The position numbers and the translations under genes were made by a program. A DNA stretch of 64,000 nt from Azospirillum canadense (lineage in GTDB: Bacteria > Pseudomonadota > Alphaproteobacteria > Azospirillales > Azospirillaceae): the NCBI RefSeq assembly GCF_025961225.1, contig NZ_JAOQNG010000001.1, positions 719,001 to 783,000 of the forward strand. The letters run 5' to 3'. Positions within the stretch are counted from its first letter, which is position 1. Every line of letters starts with the position of its first letter. Of the stretch, positions 31,008-40,375 are shown in pieces. A model generated the notes under the pieces. It made no database searches. It saw only the letters and a list, made by a program, of their open reading frames with translations, and was not told the origin of the DNA.

Positions 31008-32087
31008 TTAGCCGGCCAGCCGGTTGACCGACAGGCGCTTGCCGAAGGCGTCGGTCAGGGCCGGCAGGATGGTCAGCGCGTCGCCGACCAGACCCAGATG
31101 GGCGAAGTCGAAGATCGGCGCGTTGGGGTCGGTGTTGATGGCCAGGATCAGGTCGGCCTTTTCCATGCCGACCCGGTGCTGGATGGCGCCGGACACGCCG
31201 GCGGCGATGTACAGCTTCGGGCGCACCGTCTTGCCGGTCTGCCCGACCTGCCGGTCGAAGGTGGTCCAGCCCGCCTGCACCAGCGGCCGCGTCACCCCGA
31301 TCTCGCCGCCGAGCACCTTCGCGAGGTCGAAGACCAGCTTCAGGTTCTCCGGCTTGCCCAGCCCCTTGCCGCCGGCGACGATGACGTCGGCGTAGGCCAG
31401 CTGCGCCTCCGTCTGCTCGCGGTCGGCGATGAAGCTCAGCACCTTGGTGATCACGTCGTCCTCGCGCAGCGACGGGAAGACCTCCACGATCCGGCCGCTG
31501 CGGCTGTCGTCGCGGTCGGGCATGGACATGACGCGCGGGCGCACGGTGGCCATCTGCGGCCGGTAGGCCAGCGTCTGGATGGTGCAGAGCAGGGTGCCGC
31601 CGAAGGTCGGCCGGGTGGCCGCCAGCGAGCGATTGTCCATGTAGATGTCAAGCTCGGTGCAGTCGGCGGTCAGGCCGGTCGCCAGCGTGGTGGCGATGGC
31701 GCCCGCGAGGTCGCGGCCCAGGGTGGTGGCGCCCAGCAGCACGATCTCCGGCTTGTAGGCGTTGACCACGTCGGTCATCACCCGGCAGTAGGGATCGGTG
31801 CGATACTCGCCGAGCACCGGGTCGGCGACCTTATAGACGACGTCGGCGCCATAGGTGAAGGCCTCGGCGCAGATCGCGTTCAGCGCCGGGCTGTCGGCGC
31901 CCAGCACCACCGCGCCCACCTCCACGCCCAGCTTGTCGGCCAGCTTGCGGGCCTCGCCCACCAGCTCCCACGACACGGAATGGACGGAGCCGCGCTCCTG
32001 CTCCACGATCACCCAGATGCCCTTGTATTCCTTCAGGTGCTCGGGCAGTTGGAACTTGCGTCCCTGCGGCTTGCTTGGTTCGCTCAT
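31008..32087 (-). CDS. fixB: FixB, electron-transfer flavoprotein alpha-type subunit
   Basis: A 359-residue ETF-alpha-type protein. The C-terminal FAD-binding domain is visible: [38 protein letters not shown] (with the conserved VGQTG), and a [12 protein letters not shown] block, the family signature. It pairs with FixA to form the bifurcating flavoprotein core of FixABCX. It sits 42 bases after the fixA stop, in the same operon under the sigma-54 promoter upstream of fixA. Confidence 0.96.
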   Translation of the reverse strand: MSEPSKPQGRKFQLPEHLKEYKGIWVIVEQERGSVHSVSWELVGEARKLADKLGVEVGAVVLGADSPALNAICAEAFTYGADVVYKVADPVLGEYRTDPYCRVMTDVVNAYKPEIVLLGATTLGRDLAGAIATTLATGLTADCTELDIYMDNRSLAATRPTFGGTLLCTIQTLAYRPQMATVRPRVMSMPDRDDSRSGRIVEVFPSLREDDVITKVLSFIADREQTEAQLAYADVIVAGGKGLGKPENLKLVFDLAKVLGGEIGVTRPLVQAGWTTFDRQVGQTGKTVRPKLYIAAGVSGAIQHRVGMEKADLILAINTDPNAPIFDFAHLGLVGDALTILPALTDAFGKRLSVNRLAG

Positions 32088-32129
32088 CGGCGGTTGCTCC
32101 GGCGAAAAGGGTCTGTCAGGGACGGCGCG

Positions 32130-32981
32130 TCACAGCCCGGCGGCGGCGCGGCCGACCAGGTCTTCGGCGAGTTTCGGCTGGGCGCCGAAGATGGCCTCCA
32201 CGGCGGCGGCGGCCAGCGCGTCGGGGCTGGCGCCCTCGGCTTCCACCATCTTGGCGCGTTCGGCGCGCGGCTTCGGCACGAAGACCTTCGACACCACGGT
32301 GGGGGAGCCCTTCAGCCCGACCTTCGTCTCGTCGGCGCCGGTGGTGTCCTTGCTCCAGGTCTTCAGGCCGTAGCGGGCGGCGCGGAACATGTCGTCCATC
32401 TTGCCGAAGCGGATGGTGTTCGTGCCTTCCAGCATGGTGATCATGCAGGGCAGCTTGGTCTTCATCACCTGCACGCCGCCTTCGGAGCGGCGGTGCACGA
32501 CGATCTCCTTCGCGGCCTCGTCGATCGCCTCGATCTTGGCGATGTAGGTCAGCTGCTGGAAGCCCAGCCGCGTGGCGATGCCGGGGCCGACCTGCGCGGT
32601 GTCGCCGTCCACCGTCTGCTTGCCGCAGAAGACGAGGTCCACCGGCTCCTCCTCCGACAGCTTCTTGATGGCGGAGGTCAGGGCGTAGGAGGTCGCCAGC
32701 GTGTCGGAGCCGGCGAACTTGCGGTCGGTCAGCAGCACCGCGTCGTCGGCGCCGAGCGACAGCGCCTTGCGCAGCGAGGTTTCGGCCATCGGCGGCCCCA
32801 TGGTCAGGACGGTGACGCGCGCGCCCACCCGGTCCTTGATCCGCAGCGCCTCCTCCAGCGAGAAGAGGTCGAAGGGGTTGATGATGGCCGGGACGCCCTG
32901 ACGCATGATCGTGTTGGTCACGGGGTGGATGCGGATCTGGGCGCTGTCGGGCACCTGCTTGATACAGACAACGATGTGCAT
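32130..32981 (-). CDS. fixA: FixA, electron-transfer flavoprotein beta-type subunit
   Basis: A 283-residue ETF-beta-type protein, first gene of fixABCX. N-terminal MHIVVCIKQVPDSAQIRIHP and NPFDLFSLEEALRIKD are family hallmarks, and VDGDTAQVGPGIA marks the nucleotide-binding loop. Start 32981 follows AGGAGACCGGG; the open frame continues upstream but without resemblance. It is expressed from a -24/-12 promoter about 93 bases upstream, with IHF-like and NifA sites behind it, so it should be made only when nitrogen is fixed. Confidence 0.96.
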   Translation of the reverse strand: MHIVVCIKQVPDSAQIRIHPVTNTIMRQGVPAIINPFDLFSLEEALRIKDRVGARVTVLTMGPPMAETSLRKALSLGADDAVLLTDRKFAGSDTLATSYALTSAIKKLSEEEPVDLVFCGKQTVDGDTAQVGPGIATRLGFQQLTYIAKIEAIDEAAKEIVVHRRSEGGVQVMKTKLPCMITMLEGTNTIRFGKMDDMFRAARYGLKTWSKDTTGADETKVGLKGSPTVVSKVFVPKPRAERAKMVEAEGASPDALAAAAVEAIFGAQPKLAEDLVGRAAAGL

Positions 32982-33073
32982 CCCGGTCTCCTTGCTGTCG
33001 GCCCCGTCTGGCGGCCCATTCTGTCGGCCCATTTTGCCGGCCGGCCGTCCAGCAGGGCGGCGCTGGTCCTACC

Positions 33074-33089
33074 AGCAAGCGGCGTGCCA
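33074..33089 (-). promoter_or_regulatory. Sigma-54 promoter of fixABCX
   Basis: TGGCACGCCGCTTGCT on the minus strand is a perfect match to the -24/-12 consensus TGGCAC-N5-TTGCW. Confidence 0.92.
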
Positions 33090-33106
33090 GCTTTGCGCAA
33101 GTGCGG

Positions 33107-33119
33107 TAAGTGATTGATT
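33107..33119 (-). promoter_or_regulatory. IHF-like site upstream of fixA
   Basis: AATCAATCACTTA matches WATCAANNNNTTR exactly and lies between the sigma-54 promoter and the NifA site, where DNA bending is needed. Confidence 0.7.
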
Positions 33120-33147
33120 TGATGATAGAAACACGCCTGCGTCGCAT

Positions 33148-33163
33148 TGTCACAAAGACGACA
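33148..33163. promoter_or_regulatory. NifA upstream activator site for fixABCX
   Basis: TGTCACAAAGACGACA fits TGT-N10-ACA, and lies about 60 bases upstream of the -24 element. Confidence 0.8.
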
Positions 33164-33239
33164 AACAGTCGCGATGTCGCCTTCGCTACAGAAAGCGGCT
33201 GGCCGCGTCCGGAGGCGCCGTGTAGGCTCCCCGACCACG

Positions 33240-34979
33240 ATGTCCGCCGCTTTTCTCCTCTCTGATGCCGTCCGTCTTCACCAGTCCGGCCAGCTCGCCG
33301 CGGCGGCGGAGGCCTACGTCCGCGTCCTGGCGCAGGCGCCGCTGCACCCCGACGCGCTGCACCTGCTGGGCGTGGTGCGGGCGCAGGGCGGCCAGGCGGA
33401 GGAGGCGGTGGCGCTGATCGCGCAGGCCGCGGCGCTCAACCCCATCTCGGCGCTCTACCGCGGCAATCTGGTCAAGGCCGCGCGGGGGGATGCCGCGGCG
33501 GTGGGGCAAGGGTTGCTCCGGGCCGGGGACGCGCTGTTCGACGCGGGGGCGCCGGAGTTGGCGGCGCGCTGCTACCGGGCGGCCGTCGCGGTGCTGCCGG
33601 ACGACGCGTTGGCCTGGGGCAACCTCGCCGCGGCGCTGCGCGACGCCAGCCGGCCGGCGGAGGCGCTGGCCCCGATGAGCCGCGCGGCGGCGCTCGGTCC
33701 CGGCGACGACCGGATCGCGGCCCGGCTCGGCGGGCTGCACTTGGCGTTGCGCGACGGACCGTCGGCCGAAGCCCTGTTCCGCGCGTTGCTGGAGCGCGAC
33801 CCCGGGCACGCTTCGGCGCGCGTCGCGCTGGCGGATGCGGTGAAGACTGGCGGGCGCTTTGCCAAGGCGACGGGGCTTTACCGCAAGGCGCTGGCCGTTG
33901 ATCCGGCGGATGCGGACGGCTGGTTCAACCTGGGAGTCACGCTGGGCGACCTTGGCCGGCACGAGGATACCGTGGCCCCATACCGGCGGGCGGTGCGGCT
34001 CTCCCCAGGCCGCGTGGACGCGCGCTTCAACCTCGCCCACGCGCTGCTGATCACCGGGCGGTACGAGGAGGGGTGGCCGGCCTTCGAGGCGCGTTTCGAA
34101 CGCGACGTGCACATTCCCGACCGGGGGCGGCCGTGGTGGCGCGGGGAGCCGTTGCAGGGGCGCACCATCCTCCTGTACGGGGAGCAAGGGCACGGCGACG
34201 CGCTGCAGTTCATCCGCTACGCCCCCATGGTGGCGCGGGCCGGCGGACGGGTGGTGGTGGAATGCCTGCCGGCCCTGGCGCGCCTGTTCGCGCGGGTGGA
34301 GGGCGTGGCGGAGGTCCACCCGCTGGGTGGTGCGCCGGACTTCGACCTGATCGCACCGCTGATGAGCCTGCCGGCGCTGTTCGGCACGACGCTGGACACT
34401 GTGCCGGCGGCGGTTCCGTATCTGGACGGCGCCGCCGCGGGGGAGGTCCGCTTCGCCGGCCTGTGGCCCCCCGGTGACGGAACGCTGGCCGTCGGGCTGG
34501 TCTGGGCGGGCGATCCGCACGTCACCGACCCGCGCTGGAGCCACGCCGACACGCGCCGCAGCATCCAGCTCGCCGGCTTCGCGCCACTGCTGGATCTGCC
34601 TGGTCTGCTCCTGGTCAGCCTTCAGAAAGGGGCGGCCGCCGCGCAGGCGGCAGAACCGCCCTTCGCCGGCCGCATCCTGGACGTGATGGCCGATGTTGCG
34701 GATTTCGCCGACACGGCGGCGCTGGTGCGCCGGCTGGATCTCGTGATCAGCGTGGACACGTCCGTCGCGCACCTCGCCGGGGCGCTGGGCGTGCCGGTGT
34801 GGGTGCTGTCCCGCTTCGACGGCTGCTGGCGCTGGCTGACCGATCGGGAGGACAGCCCCTGGTACCCGACCGCCCGCGTCTTCCGGCAGGAGCGCATCGG
34901 CGACTGGCAACCGGTGCTCGACCGCGTCGCCACGGAGCTGCGGGCGCTGGCTGCAGCCCGGCTTACGAAGACGGGTTGA
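33240..34979 (+). CDS. TPR protein with glycosyltransferase-like C-terminus
   Basis: A 579-residue protein. Residues ~1-290 are tetratricopeptide repeats (for example DALHLLGVVRAQGGQAEEAV and DADGWFNLGVTLGDLGRHED). The C-terminal half reads like a GT-B/heptosyltransferase-type fold: LYGEQGHGDALQFIRYAPMV in the first lobe and DLVISVDTSVAHLAGALGVP in the donor lobe. Proteins of this layout may be protein or surface-glycan glycosyltransferases; the substrate is unknown. The start is chosen at the first codon of the TPR region; an in-frame ATG at 33147 would overlap the NifA site. Its last 17 bases overlap the 3' end of nifW on the other strand. Confidence 0.75.
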   Translation: MSAAFLLSDAVRLHQSGQLAAAAEAYVRVLAQAPLHPDALHLLGVVRAQGGQAEEAVALIAQAAALNPISALYRGNLVKAARGDAAAVGQGLLRAGDALFDAGAPELAARCYRAAVAVLPDDALAWGNLAAALRDASRPAEALAPMSRAAALGPGDDRIAARLGGLHLALRDGPSAEALFRALLERDPGHASARVALADAVKTGGRFAKATGLYRKALAVDPADADGWFNLGVTLGDLGRHEDTVAPYRRAVRLSPGRVDARFNLAHALLITGRYEEGWPAFEARFERDVHIPDRGRPWWRGEPLQGRTILLYGEQGHGDALQFIRYAPMVARAGGRVVVECLPALARLFARVEGVAEVHPLGGAPDFDLIAPLMSLPALFGTTLDTVPAAVPYLDGAAAGEVRFAGLWPPGDGTLAVGLVWAGDPHVTDPRWSHADTRRSIQLAGFAPLLDLPGLLLVSLQKGAAAAQAAEPPFAGRILDVMADVADFADTAALVRRLDLVISVDTSVAHLAGALGVPVWVLSRFDGCWRWLTDREDSPWYPTARVFRQERIGDWQPVLDRVATELRALAAARLTKTG

Positions 34980-35292
34980 GCAGCGCGTCGAGCGGCACGA
35001 AGCGGTCGGCCATTTTGCGCGCCTCCTCCTGGTGGACCTTGAAAGTCTTTTCGGCGATGGCGTTGGACACCACGAAGTCCTGGTAGGCGCGCTCCAGGTG
35101 GGCGTGGTAGCGGGCGGTCATGCCCTCGTCGTCCAGCGACTCCAGGCCGGTGTCGGCGGCCAGATAATCGTGGAAGCGCTGCAGGATGTGCAGGCGGTTC
35201 ACGTTGACCACGCGCTGCTCGTAGCGGACGTTGAAGAAGCGCAGGAAGTCCTCCGCGGTCTCCAGATCGTCCAGATCGTCCTTGAAGCTCAT
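34963..35292 (-). CDS. nifW: Nitrogenase-stabilizing/protective protein NifW
   Basis: A 109-residue NifW. The signature LETAEDFLRFFNVRYEQRVVNVNRLHILQRFHDYL covers the N-terminal half, and the predicted all-helical C-terminus is VHQEEARKMADRFVPL. NifW helps the MoFe protein mature or protects it from oxygen. It is the last gene of the iscA-nifUSV-cysE-nifW run, 17 bases from the cysE stop. Its stop region overlaps the 3' end of the convergent TPR gene, and no separate terminator is visible. Confidence 0.95.
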   Translation of the reverse strand: MSFKDDLDDLETAEDFLRFFNVRYEQRVVNVNRLHILQRFHDYLAADTGLESLDDEGMTARYHAHLERAYQDFVVSNAIAEKTFKVHQEEARKMADRFVPLDALLNPSS

Positions 35293-35309
35293 GGCGGGTT
35301 CCCTCTGGT

Positions 35310-36158
35310 TCAGATCACGTAGTGGTCGGCGCGGGGCGTGGCGTCCGGACCGGCCGGCATGGGCGCGCCGCAGCTTTCCTGGTCGCACAGGTTGCCGCAG
35401 GAATGGCAGGCGATTCCCTCCAGGGTGGCCTCGGACAGCGGGGTGAGGCGCGCGGCCTCCTCCGTCGTGTGCGCCTCCAGCCGGGCCTCGATGCGGTTGA
35501 TGTGGTCGATCAGGCAGGCGATGGCCTTGCCGACGGGGTCCGGCATCAGGTGGTGGTCGAGGTCGATGCCGTGCGCGGCGAGGTGGCGCTGCGTCTCCGC
35601 CCGCACCACGCGCCCCGGAATGCCGACGACCGTCATGCCGTCCGGCACGTCCTTGGTGACCACCGAGTTGGCGCCGACGCGGCAGCCGGCCCCCACGGTG
35701 ATCGGCCCCAGGATCTTGGCGCCGGAGCCGACCAGCACGCCATCGCCCAGCGTCGGGTGGCGCTTGCCCTTGGTCCAAGAGGTGCCGCCCAGTGTCACCC
35801 CGTGATAGAGCGTGACGTCGTCGCCGACCTCCGCCGTCTCGCCGATCACCACGCCGGCGCCGTGGTCGATGAAGAAGCGGTGGCCGATGGTGGCGCCGGG
35901 ATGGATGTCGATGTTGGTCAGCGCGCGCGCCAAGTAGGACAGGAACCGCGCCGGCCAGCGGAAGCCGCGGCGCCACGCGGCGTTGGCGACCCGGTGCATG
36001 GCCAGCGCGTGGATGCCCGGATAGCAGGTCAGCACGTCCAGCACGTTGCGCGCGGCCGGGTCGCGGTCGAAGACGCAGGCCACGTCCTCGCGCAGCAGAT
36101 GCCAAAGACCTGTGTCGGTCGCGGTGGGCAGGTCCGCATGCGCGTCGATGGCGGCCAT
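35310..36158 (-). CDS. cysE: Serine O-acetyltransferase (nif-linked CysE)
   Basis: A 282-residue hexapeptide-repeat acyltransferase that makes O-acetylserine from serine and acetyl-CoA, the first step of cysteine synthesis. The left-handed beta-helix shows in [37 protein letters not shown] and [20 protein letters not shown]-terminal extension [14 protein letters not shown] adds four Cys that could bind metal and are not typical of housekeeping CysE. Start 36158 follows GGAGGACCCG. Placement between nifV and nifW shows a role in boosting cysteine supply for NifS-driven cluster assembly. Confidence 0.93.
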   Translation of the reverse strand: MAAIDAHADLPTATDTGLWHLLREDVACVFDRDPAARNVLDVLTCYPGIHALAMHRVANAAWRRGFRWPARFLSYLARALTNIDIHPGATIGHRFFIDHGAGVVIGETAEVGDDVTLYHGVTLGGTSWTKGKRHPTLGDGVLVGSGAKILGPITVGAGCRVGANSVVTKDVPDGMTVVGIPGRVVRAETQRHLAAHGIDLDHHLMPDPVGKAIACLIDHINRIEARLEAHTTEEAARLTPLSEATLEGIACHSCGNLCDQESCGAPMPAGPDATPRADHYVI

Positions 36159-36187
36159 CGGGTCCTCCATAAGATCCAGCACCAGCT

Positions 36188-37321
36188 CTAGCGCCGGGTG
36201 GCGGCGTCGCGGTGGAAGGCGAGCAGTTCGTCCGGTGTCGGCGCCCGCTTGGCGCGGGTGGCGAGCGCGCGGACCCGCGGCAGCACCGCCTGCGCCAGCA
36301 GATCGTCGCAGGCGAGGCCAAGCTGCCCGTAAGCCATCTTCATCGCCGCGGTGCCGGAATGCTTGCCCAGCACGATGCGGTGCTCGCGGCCGACCTCGGC
36401 GGGGTCGAAATTCTGGTAGGTGGCGCGGTCGCGCAGCAGCCCGTCCACATGGATGCCGGCCTCGTGCGTGAAGACCGCGTCGCCGACGATGGACTTGTTG
36501 ACCGCCACCGGCCGGTTCGACGCACGCTCCACAAGGTCGGAGATGGGACCCAGCATCCGCGTGCCGACGCCGGTGTCGATGCCGTAGAGCACCTTCAGCG
36601 ACATCACCACCTCCTCCAGCGGGGCGTTGCCGGCGCGCTCGCCCAGCCCGTTGACGGTGGTGTTGACGTGCGTCGCCCCACCCAGCACGGCGGCCAGCGA
36701 GTTGGCGTTGGCGAGGCCCAGGTCGTCGTGGGCGTGAATCTCGATCTCCAGGTCGGTGGCCCGGCGCAGCCGTTCGATGCAGGCGCGCGTCTGGAAGGGG
36801 TCGAGCACGCCCAGCGTGTCGGCGAAGCGGAAGCGGCGGGCGCCGGCCTGTTGCGCCACGGTCGCCGCGGCGACCACGAAGTCCATGTCGGCGCGCGAGG
36901 AGTCCTCGCCGCCCAGGCTGACCTCGAAGCCATGGTCGCGGGCCTGTTTGACCTTGCGCTCGATCTCGGCGAGCGCCCAGGCGCGGCTGCGCTTCAGCTT
37001 CTTGGTGATGTGGATGTCGGAGACGGGCATCGACAGGTTGACGAAGCCCACGTTGCAGTCCAGCGCCGCCTTCAGGTCGGTGTCGTGCATGCGGCACCAG
37101 ACCATCAGCCGCGCCTTCAGGCCGAGGGAGGCGACGGCGCGGATGCCCTCGCGCTCCTCCTCGCCCATGGCCGGGATGCCGATCTCCAGTTCCGGCACGC
37201 CGGCCTGATCGAGCGCGCGGGCGATGGCGATCTTCTCGTCGAGCGTGAAGGCCACGCCCGCCGTCTGTTCGCCGTCGCGCAACGTCGTATCGTTGATGAT
37301 GGCGGAACCGCCCATCGGCAT
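36188..37321 (-). CDS. nifV: Homocitrate synthase NifV
   Basis: A 377-residue member of the DRE-TIM family that condenses acetyl-CoA and 2-oxoglutarate to R-homocitrate, the organic ligand of the iron-molybdenum cofactor. The family N-terminal motif is [18 protein letters not shown], with metal ligands later in [20 protein letters not shown] and [14 protein letters not shown]. The end matches short NifV proteins without the LeuA regulatory domain, so no leucine-type feedback is expected. A REP-like element separates it from nifS by 203 bases. Confidence 0.95.
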   Translation of the reverse strand: MPMGGSAIINDTTLRDGEQTAGVAFTLDEKIAIARALDQAGVPELEIGIPAMGEEEREGIRAVASLGLKARLMVWCRMHDTDLKAALDCNVGFVNLSMPVSDIHITKKLKRSRAWALAEIERKVKQARDHGFEVSLGGEDSSRADMDFVVAAATVAQQAGARRFRFADTLGVLDPFQTRACIERLRRATDLEIEIHAHDDLGLANANSLAAVLGGATHVNTTVNGLGERAGNAPLEEVVMSLKVLYGIDTGVGTRMLGPISDLVERASNRPVAVNKSIVGDAVFTHEAGIHVDGLLRDRATYQNFDPAEVGREHRIVLGKHSGTAAMKMAYGQLGLACDDLLAQAVLPRVRALATRAKRAPTPDELLAFHRDAATRR

Positions 37322-37350
37322 GGTGCTGGATCCTTATCTGGTGCGGCGGT

Positions 37351-37418
37351 TGCCCCCACCCTCCCGCTTCGCGGGTCCCTCCCTCCCCCGCCCAGCGGGG
37401 GAGGGTTAGGGTGGGGGC
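37351..37418. repeat. REP-like palindromic element, copy B
   Basis: TGCCCCCACCCT at one end and AGGGTGGGGGCA at the other bracket an inner CCCCCGCCCAGCGGGGG hairpin and a CCCGCTTCGCGGG hairpin. It lies in the 203-base gap between nifS and nifV, inside the nif operon; the rest of that gap is empty. Confidence 0.8.
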
Positions 37419-37524
37419 AACGCAGCCGGAATTGGTCGCAGACCGGGCCGGGGAACCACGTCCCGGCGGGTGTCGTCGGGCGGGTTGCCGGGGCGTGGGC
37501 CCGGCCCGGCCTGCGATCTCGGTG

Positions 37525-38730
37525 TTACGAGTAGACGGGCGCGAACTCCTTGGTCGCACCGCCCTGCGACCAGTAGGGCGACAGGGAGCGCAGCTTGGCG
37601 ATGATGCCGGGGACGACCGCGATCACGTGGTCAATCTCCGCCTCGGTCGTCTCGCGCGACAGGGAGAAGCGCGTGGCGCCATGCGCCGCGGTGTAGGGCA
37701 CGCCCATGGCCCGCATCACGTGGCTGGGCTCCAGCGAGCCCGACGTGCAGGCGGAACCGGAGGAGGCCGCGATCCCCGCCTCGTTCAGCAGCAGCAGGAT
37801 GGCCTCGCCCTCGATGTACTCGAAGGCGATGTTGCAGGTGTTGGGCAGGCGGTTGGCCGGGTTGCCGGTGACGAAGCAGGCCGGCACCGCAGCCAGAATG
37901 GCCTTTTCCAGCCTGTCGCGCAGGGCTTTCACCCGCGTGTTCTCGTCGTTCATGTGCAGCAGCGCCAGCTGCGCCGCCGCCCCCAGCCCCACGATGCCCG
38001 GCGCGTTCTCCGTGCCGGCGCGGCGCGAACGCTCCTGGTGGCCGCCGCGCAGCATCGGGCGGAAGCGCAGGCCGCGCTTCACGTAGAGCGCGCCGATGCC
38101 CTTGGGCGCGTGCAGCTTGTGGCCGGACAGCGACAGCATGTCGACCGCGCTGTCGGCGAGCTTCATCGGGATCTTGCCGACTGCCTGCACCGCGTCGGTG
38201 TGGAACACCGCGCCGGCCGCCTTGGCGAGCGTCGCCAACTCCTCGATCGGGAAGATCGTCCCGGTCTCGTTGTTCGCCCACATGATGGAGACGATGGCGA
38301 CGTCCGGACCCAGCGCGGCCTTGTAGGCGCCCATGTCCAGGTTGCCCTGGCCGTCCACGCCGATGCGGTGGACGGTGTAGCCGCGCTTCTTCTCCAGATA
38401 GTCGCAGAGCGCCAGGACGGCGGGGTGCTCCACCACGCTGGTCACGATGCTGCGCTTCTTCGGGTAGGCCTCCAGCGCCGACAGGATCGCGGTGTTGTCG
38501 CTTTCCGTGCCGCCGGAGGTGAAGACGATCTCGCTGTCGTGGGCGGCGCCCAGCAGCGCCTGCACCTGCTTGCGCGCCCATTCGATCTTGCCGCCGACCG
38601 CGGCGCCGAAGCCGTGCATGGAGGACGGGTTGCCGAAATGCTCCGTGAAGAGGGGCAGCATCTCCGCCAGGACTTCCGGATCGACGCGGGTCGTGGCGTT
38701 GTTGTCGAGGTAAATGCCTTGCTCAGTCAT
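37525..38730 (-). CDS. nifS: Cysteine desulfurase NifS
   Basis: A 401-residue PLP enzyme that takes sulfur from cysteine for nitrogenase iron-sulfur clusters. The N-terminal block is [18 protein letters not shown]; the PLP lysine lies in [19 protein letters not shown]; the catalytic Cys sits in [20 protein letters not shown]. Length equals standard NifS. It starts four bases after the nifU stop, so sulfur donor and scaffold are made together. A second, more diverged NifS-like protein is encoded at 59401-60555. Confidence 0.96.
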   Translation of the reverse strand: MTEQGIYLDNNATTRVDPEVLAEMLPLFTEHFGNPSSMHGFGAAVGGKIEWARKQVQALLGAAHDSEIVFTSGGTESDNTAILSALEAYPKKRSIVTSVVEHPAVLALCDYLEKKRGYTVHRIGVDGQGNLDMGAYKAALGPDVAIVSIMWANNETGTIFPIEELATLAKAAGAVFHTDAVQAVGKIPMKLADSAVDMLSLSGHKLHAPKGIGALYVKRGLRFRPMLRGGHQERSRRAGTENAPGIVGLGAAAQLALLHMNDENTRVKALRDRLEKAILAAVPACFVTGNPANRLPNTCNIAFEYIEGEAILLLLNEAGIAASSGSACTSGSLEPSHVMRAMGVPYTAAHGATRFSLSRETTEAEIDHVIAVVPGIIAKLRSLSPYWSQGGATKEFAPVYS

Positions 38731-38734
38731 TGGC

Positions 38735-39658
38735 TTAGGCCCCCGCCGGCAGGAGGGAGGCGGGCTTGACGCGGACGAACTCGCCCAGCGCCTCGACCAG
38801 CTTGGCTTGCACGCCCATCATGGTGCCGGCCGACTGCGAACAGCCGGAGCAGGCGCCGGTCAGGCGGACGTAGATGTCCTTGCCGTCGATGTCCACCAGC
38901 TCCACGTCGCCTCCGTCGCGCTGGATCTGCGGGCGCAGTTCCTCGATGGCGACCATGATCTTCTGCATGCGCTGCACGTTGGTCAGCTTGGCCGGCGCGG
39001 CCGGGGCCTCGGCCTTCGGGGCCAGCGGCTTGATGGCGTCCAGGCCCACGGTGCCCGGCGGGTGCGCCTTCGGCTTGTCCAGCGCGCCGGTCTTGGCGAG
39101 CACGGCCTCCAGCACCTCCTCGATCTTCTCGTGGCAGGTCTGGCAGGATCCGCCGGCCTTGGTGTAGTGGGTGACCTCTTCCAGTGTGGTCAGGCTGTTG
39201 ACGGTCACCGCGCGCTCGATCATCGCCGCGTCGATGCCGAAGCACTTACAGACCAGCTCGCCTTCCTCATGGTCGTCGACCCAGGCCTCGCCCTTGTAGT
39301 TGGCGATGGCGGCGCGCAGGGCCTCCGCCCCCATGACGGAGCAGTGCATCTTCTCCGGCGGCAGGCCGCCCAGATATTCGGCGATGTCGCGGTTCGTGAC
39401 GACCAGCGCCTCGTCCACCGTCTTGCCGATGATCATCTCCGTCAGCGCCGACGACGACGCGATGGCCGAGCCGCAGCCGAAGGTCTGGAACTTTGCCTCC
39501 TCGATCACCTGGGTGTCGGGGTTCACCTTCATCATCAGCTTCAGGGCGTCGCCGCAGGTGATCGACCCGACCTCGCCCACGGCGTTCGCCTCATCCAGCG
39601 CGCCGGCGTTCTTCGGGTTGAAGAAGTGTTCCTTGACCTTGTCGGTGTAGTTCCACAT
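38735..39658 (-). CDS. nifU: NifU iron-sulfur scaffold protein
   Basis: A 307-residue modular scaffold. The N-terminal IscU-like domain starts [20 protein letters not shown] with cluster Cys in SITCGDAL and HCSVMG. The central ferredoxin-like part has CKCFG and [10 protein letters not shown], which hold a permanent [2Fe-2S] cluster. The C-terminal Nfu domain has [14 protein letters not shown], the second assembly site. All three modules are intact. It delivers [4Fe-4S] clusters to NifH and to the cofactor pathway, with NifS upstream as sulfur source. Confidence 0.96.
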   Translation of the reverse strand: MWNYTDKVKEHFFNPKNAGALDEANAVGEVGSITCGDALKLMMKVNPDTQVIEEAKFQTFGCGSAIASSSALTEMIIGKTVDEALVVTNRDIAEYLGGLPPEKMHCSVMGAEALRAAIANYKGEAWVDDHEEGELVCKCFGIDAAMIERAVTVNSLTTLEEVTHYTKAGGSCQTCHEKIEEVLEAVLAKTGALDKPKAHPPGTVGLDAIKPLAPKAEAPAAPAKLTNVQRMQKIMVAIEELRPQIQRDGGDVELVDIDGKDIYVRLTGACSGCSQSAGTMMGVQAKLVEALGEFVRVKPASLLPAGA

Positions 39659-39705
39659 GACGCCTTGCCTTTCCCGCGTGACCGGGTTGGGGAGAGTGTT
39701 CGGTG

Positions 39706-40086
39706 TTAGTGCGTGGTGCCGCAGCCCGACGACGGCGACGCCGAGGAGCAGCTGCCGCCCGGCCCTGCCGAGAAGGACTTGCCGCAGCCGCAGGTGCTCG
39801 CCGCGTTCGGGTTGTCGAACTTGAAGCCGGAGCCCTCGACCCCCTCCACGAAATCGACCACCACGCCGTCGAGGAAGGGCTGGCTGTTGGAGTCCACGAA
39901 GATCGTCACCGGGCCGAAGGTCAGGACGGCGTCGTCCTCGCCGGCCTCGGCCTCCAGGCCCATCTGGTACTTCATGCCGGCGCAGCCGCCGTCGGCCACC
40001 GCGATGCGCAGCCCCGCCGCCGCACCGCCGGACTTCGCCAGAACGCGCTCCAGGGTGTTCACCGCCGCATCCGTCAGGGTCACCAT
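39706..40086 (-). CDS. iscA: IscA/HesB-type iron-sulfur carrier (nif-linked)
   Basis: A 126-residue A-type carrier, first gene of the nifUSV operon. The three family Cys are present in [11 protein letters not shown] and [10 protein letters not shown]. Unlike typical IscA (about 107 residues), it has an added C-terminal tail [19 protein letters not shown] with two more Cys. It likely accepts or stores iron or [4Fe-4S] clusters for NifU and nitrogenase. Start 40086 follows GGAGGCGGAC. A sigma-54 promoter lies 56 bases upstream. Confidence 0.92.
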   Translation of the reverse strand: MVTLTDAAVNTLERVLAKSGGAAAGLRIAVADGGCAGMKYQMGLEAEAGEDDAVLTFGPVTIFVDSNSQPFLDGVVVDFVEGVEGSGFKFDNPNAASTCGCGKSFSAGPGGSCSSASPSSGCGTTH

Positions 40087-40141
40087 GTCCGCCGCCTCCA
40101 CATGCTCCGTCGGGCTTGCCGACCGATCCTGGCTTGGAATA

Positions 40142-40157
40142 GGCAAGCGGCGTGCCA
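40142..40157 (-). promoter_or_regulatory. Sigma-54 promoter of iscA-nifUSV-cysE-nifW
   Basis: TGGCACGCCGCTTGCC on the minus strand matches the -24/-12 consensus. Fifteen of the 16 bases are the same as in the fixA promoter. Confidence 0.9.
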
Positions 40158-40162
40158 ACTCG

Positions 40163-40175
40163 TAAGTGATTGATT
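40163..40175 (-). promoter_or_regulatory. IHF-like site upstream of iscA
   Basis: AATCAATCACTTA, identical to the site before fixA, but only 5 bases from the -24 element here instead of 17. Confidence 0.65.
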
Positions 40176-40235
40176 TTGCGCGATTGTCAGGTGCGGCATC
40201 CTGGCGCGTTCCCGACAATTGTCGGATCGGGGCCA

Positions 40236-40251
40236 TGTCGGGTTTGCGACA
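40236..40251. promoter_or_regulatory. NifA upstream activator site between iscA and the divergent TPR-like gene
   Basis: TGTCGGGTTTGCGACA fits TGT-N10-ACA, 79 bases from the iscA -24 element and 124 bases before the plus-strand gene at 40376. A perfect palindrome CCGACAATTGTCGG at 40212-40225 lies beside it. Confidence 0.75.
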
Positions 40252-40375
40252 CCCGCGACGAAAAGACGCACAATGGAAGTGGGGGCTTTCGCTTGGGCCG
40301 GTGCAGCCCCATACAAGGCCCCATATAGGATCTTCGGTCGGGCGAACGAAACGGACAACAACGGAAGGGGCGGCG

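Noticed and set aside
40260..40330. A sigma-54 promoter for the plus-strand gene at 40376
   Set aside because: Only loose GG-N10-GC matches such as around TGGGGGCTTTCGC were seen, too far from the consensus to claim.
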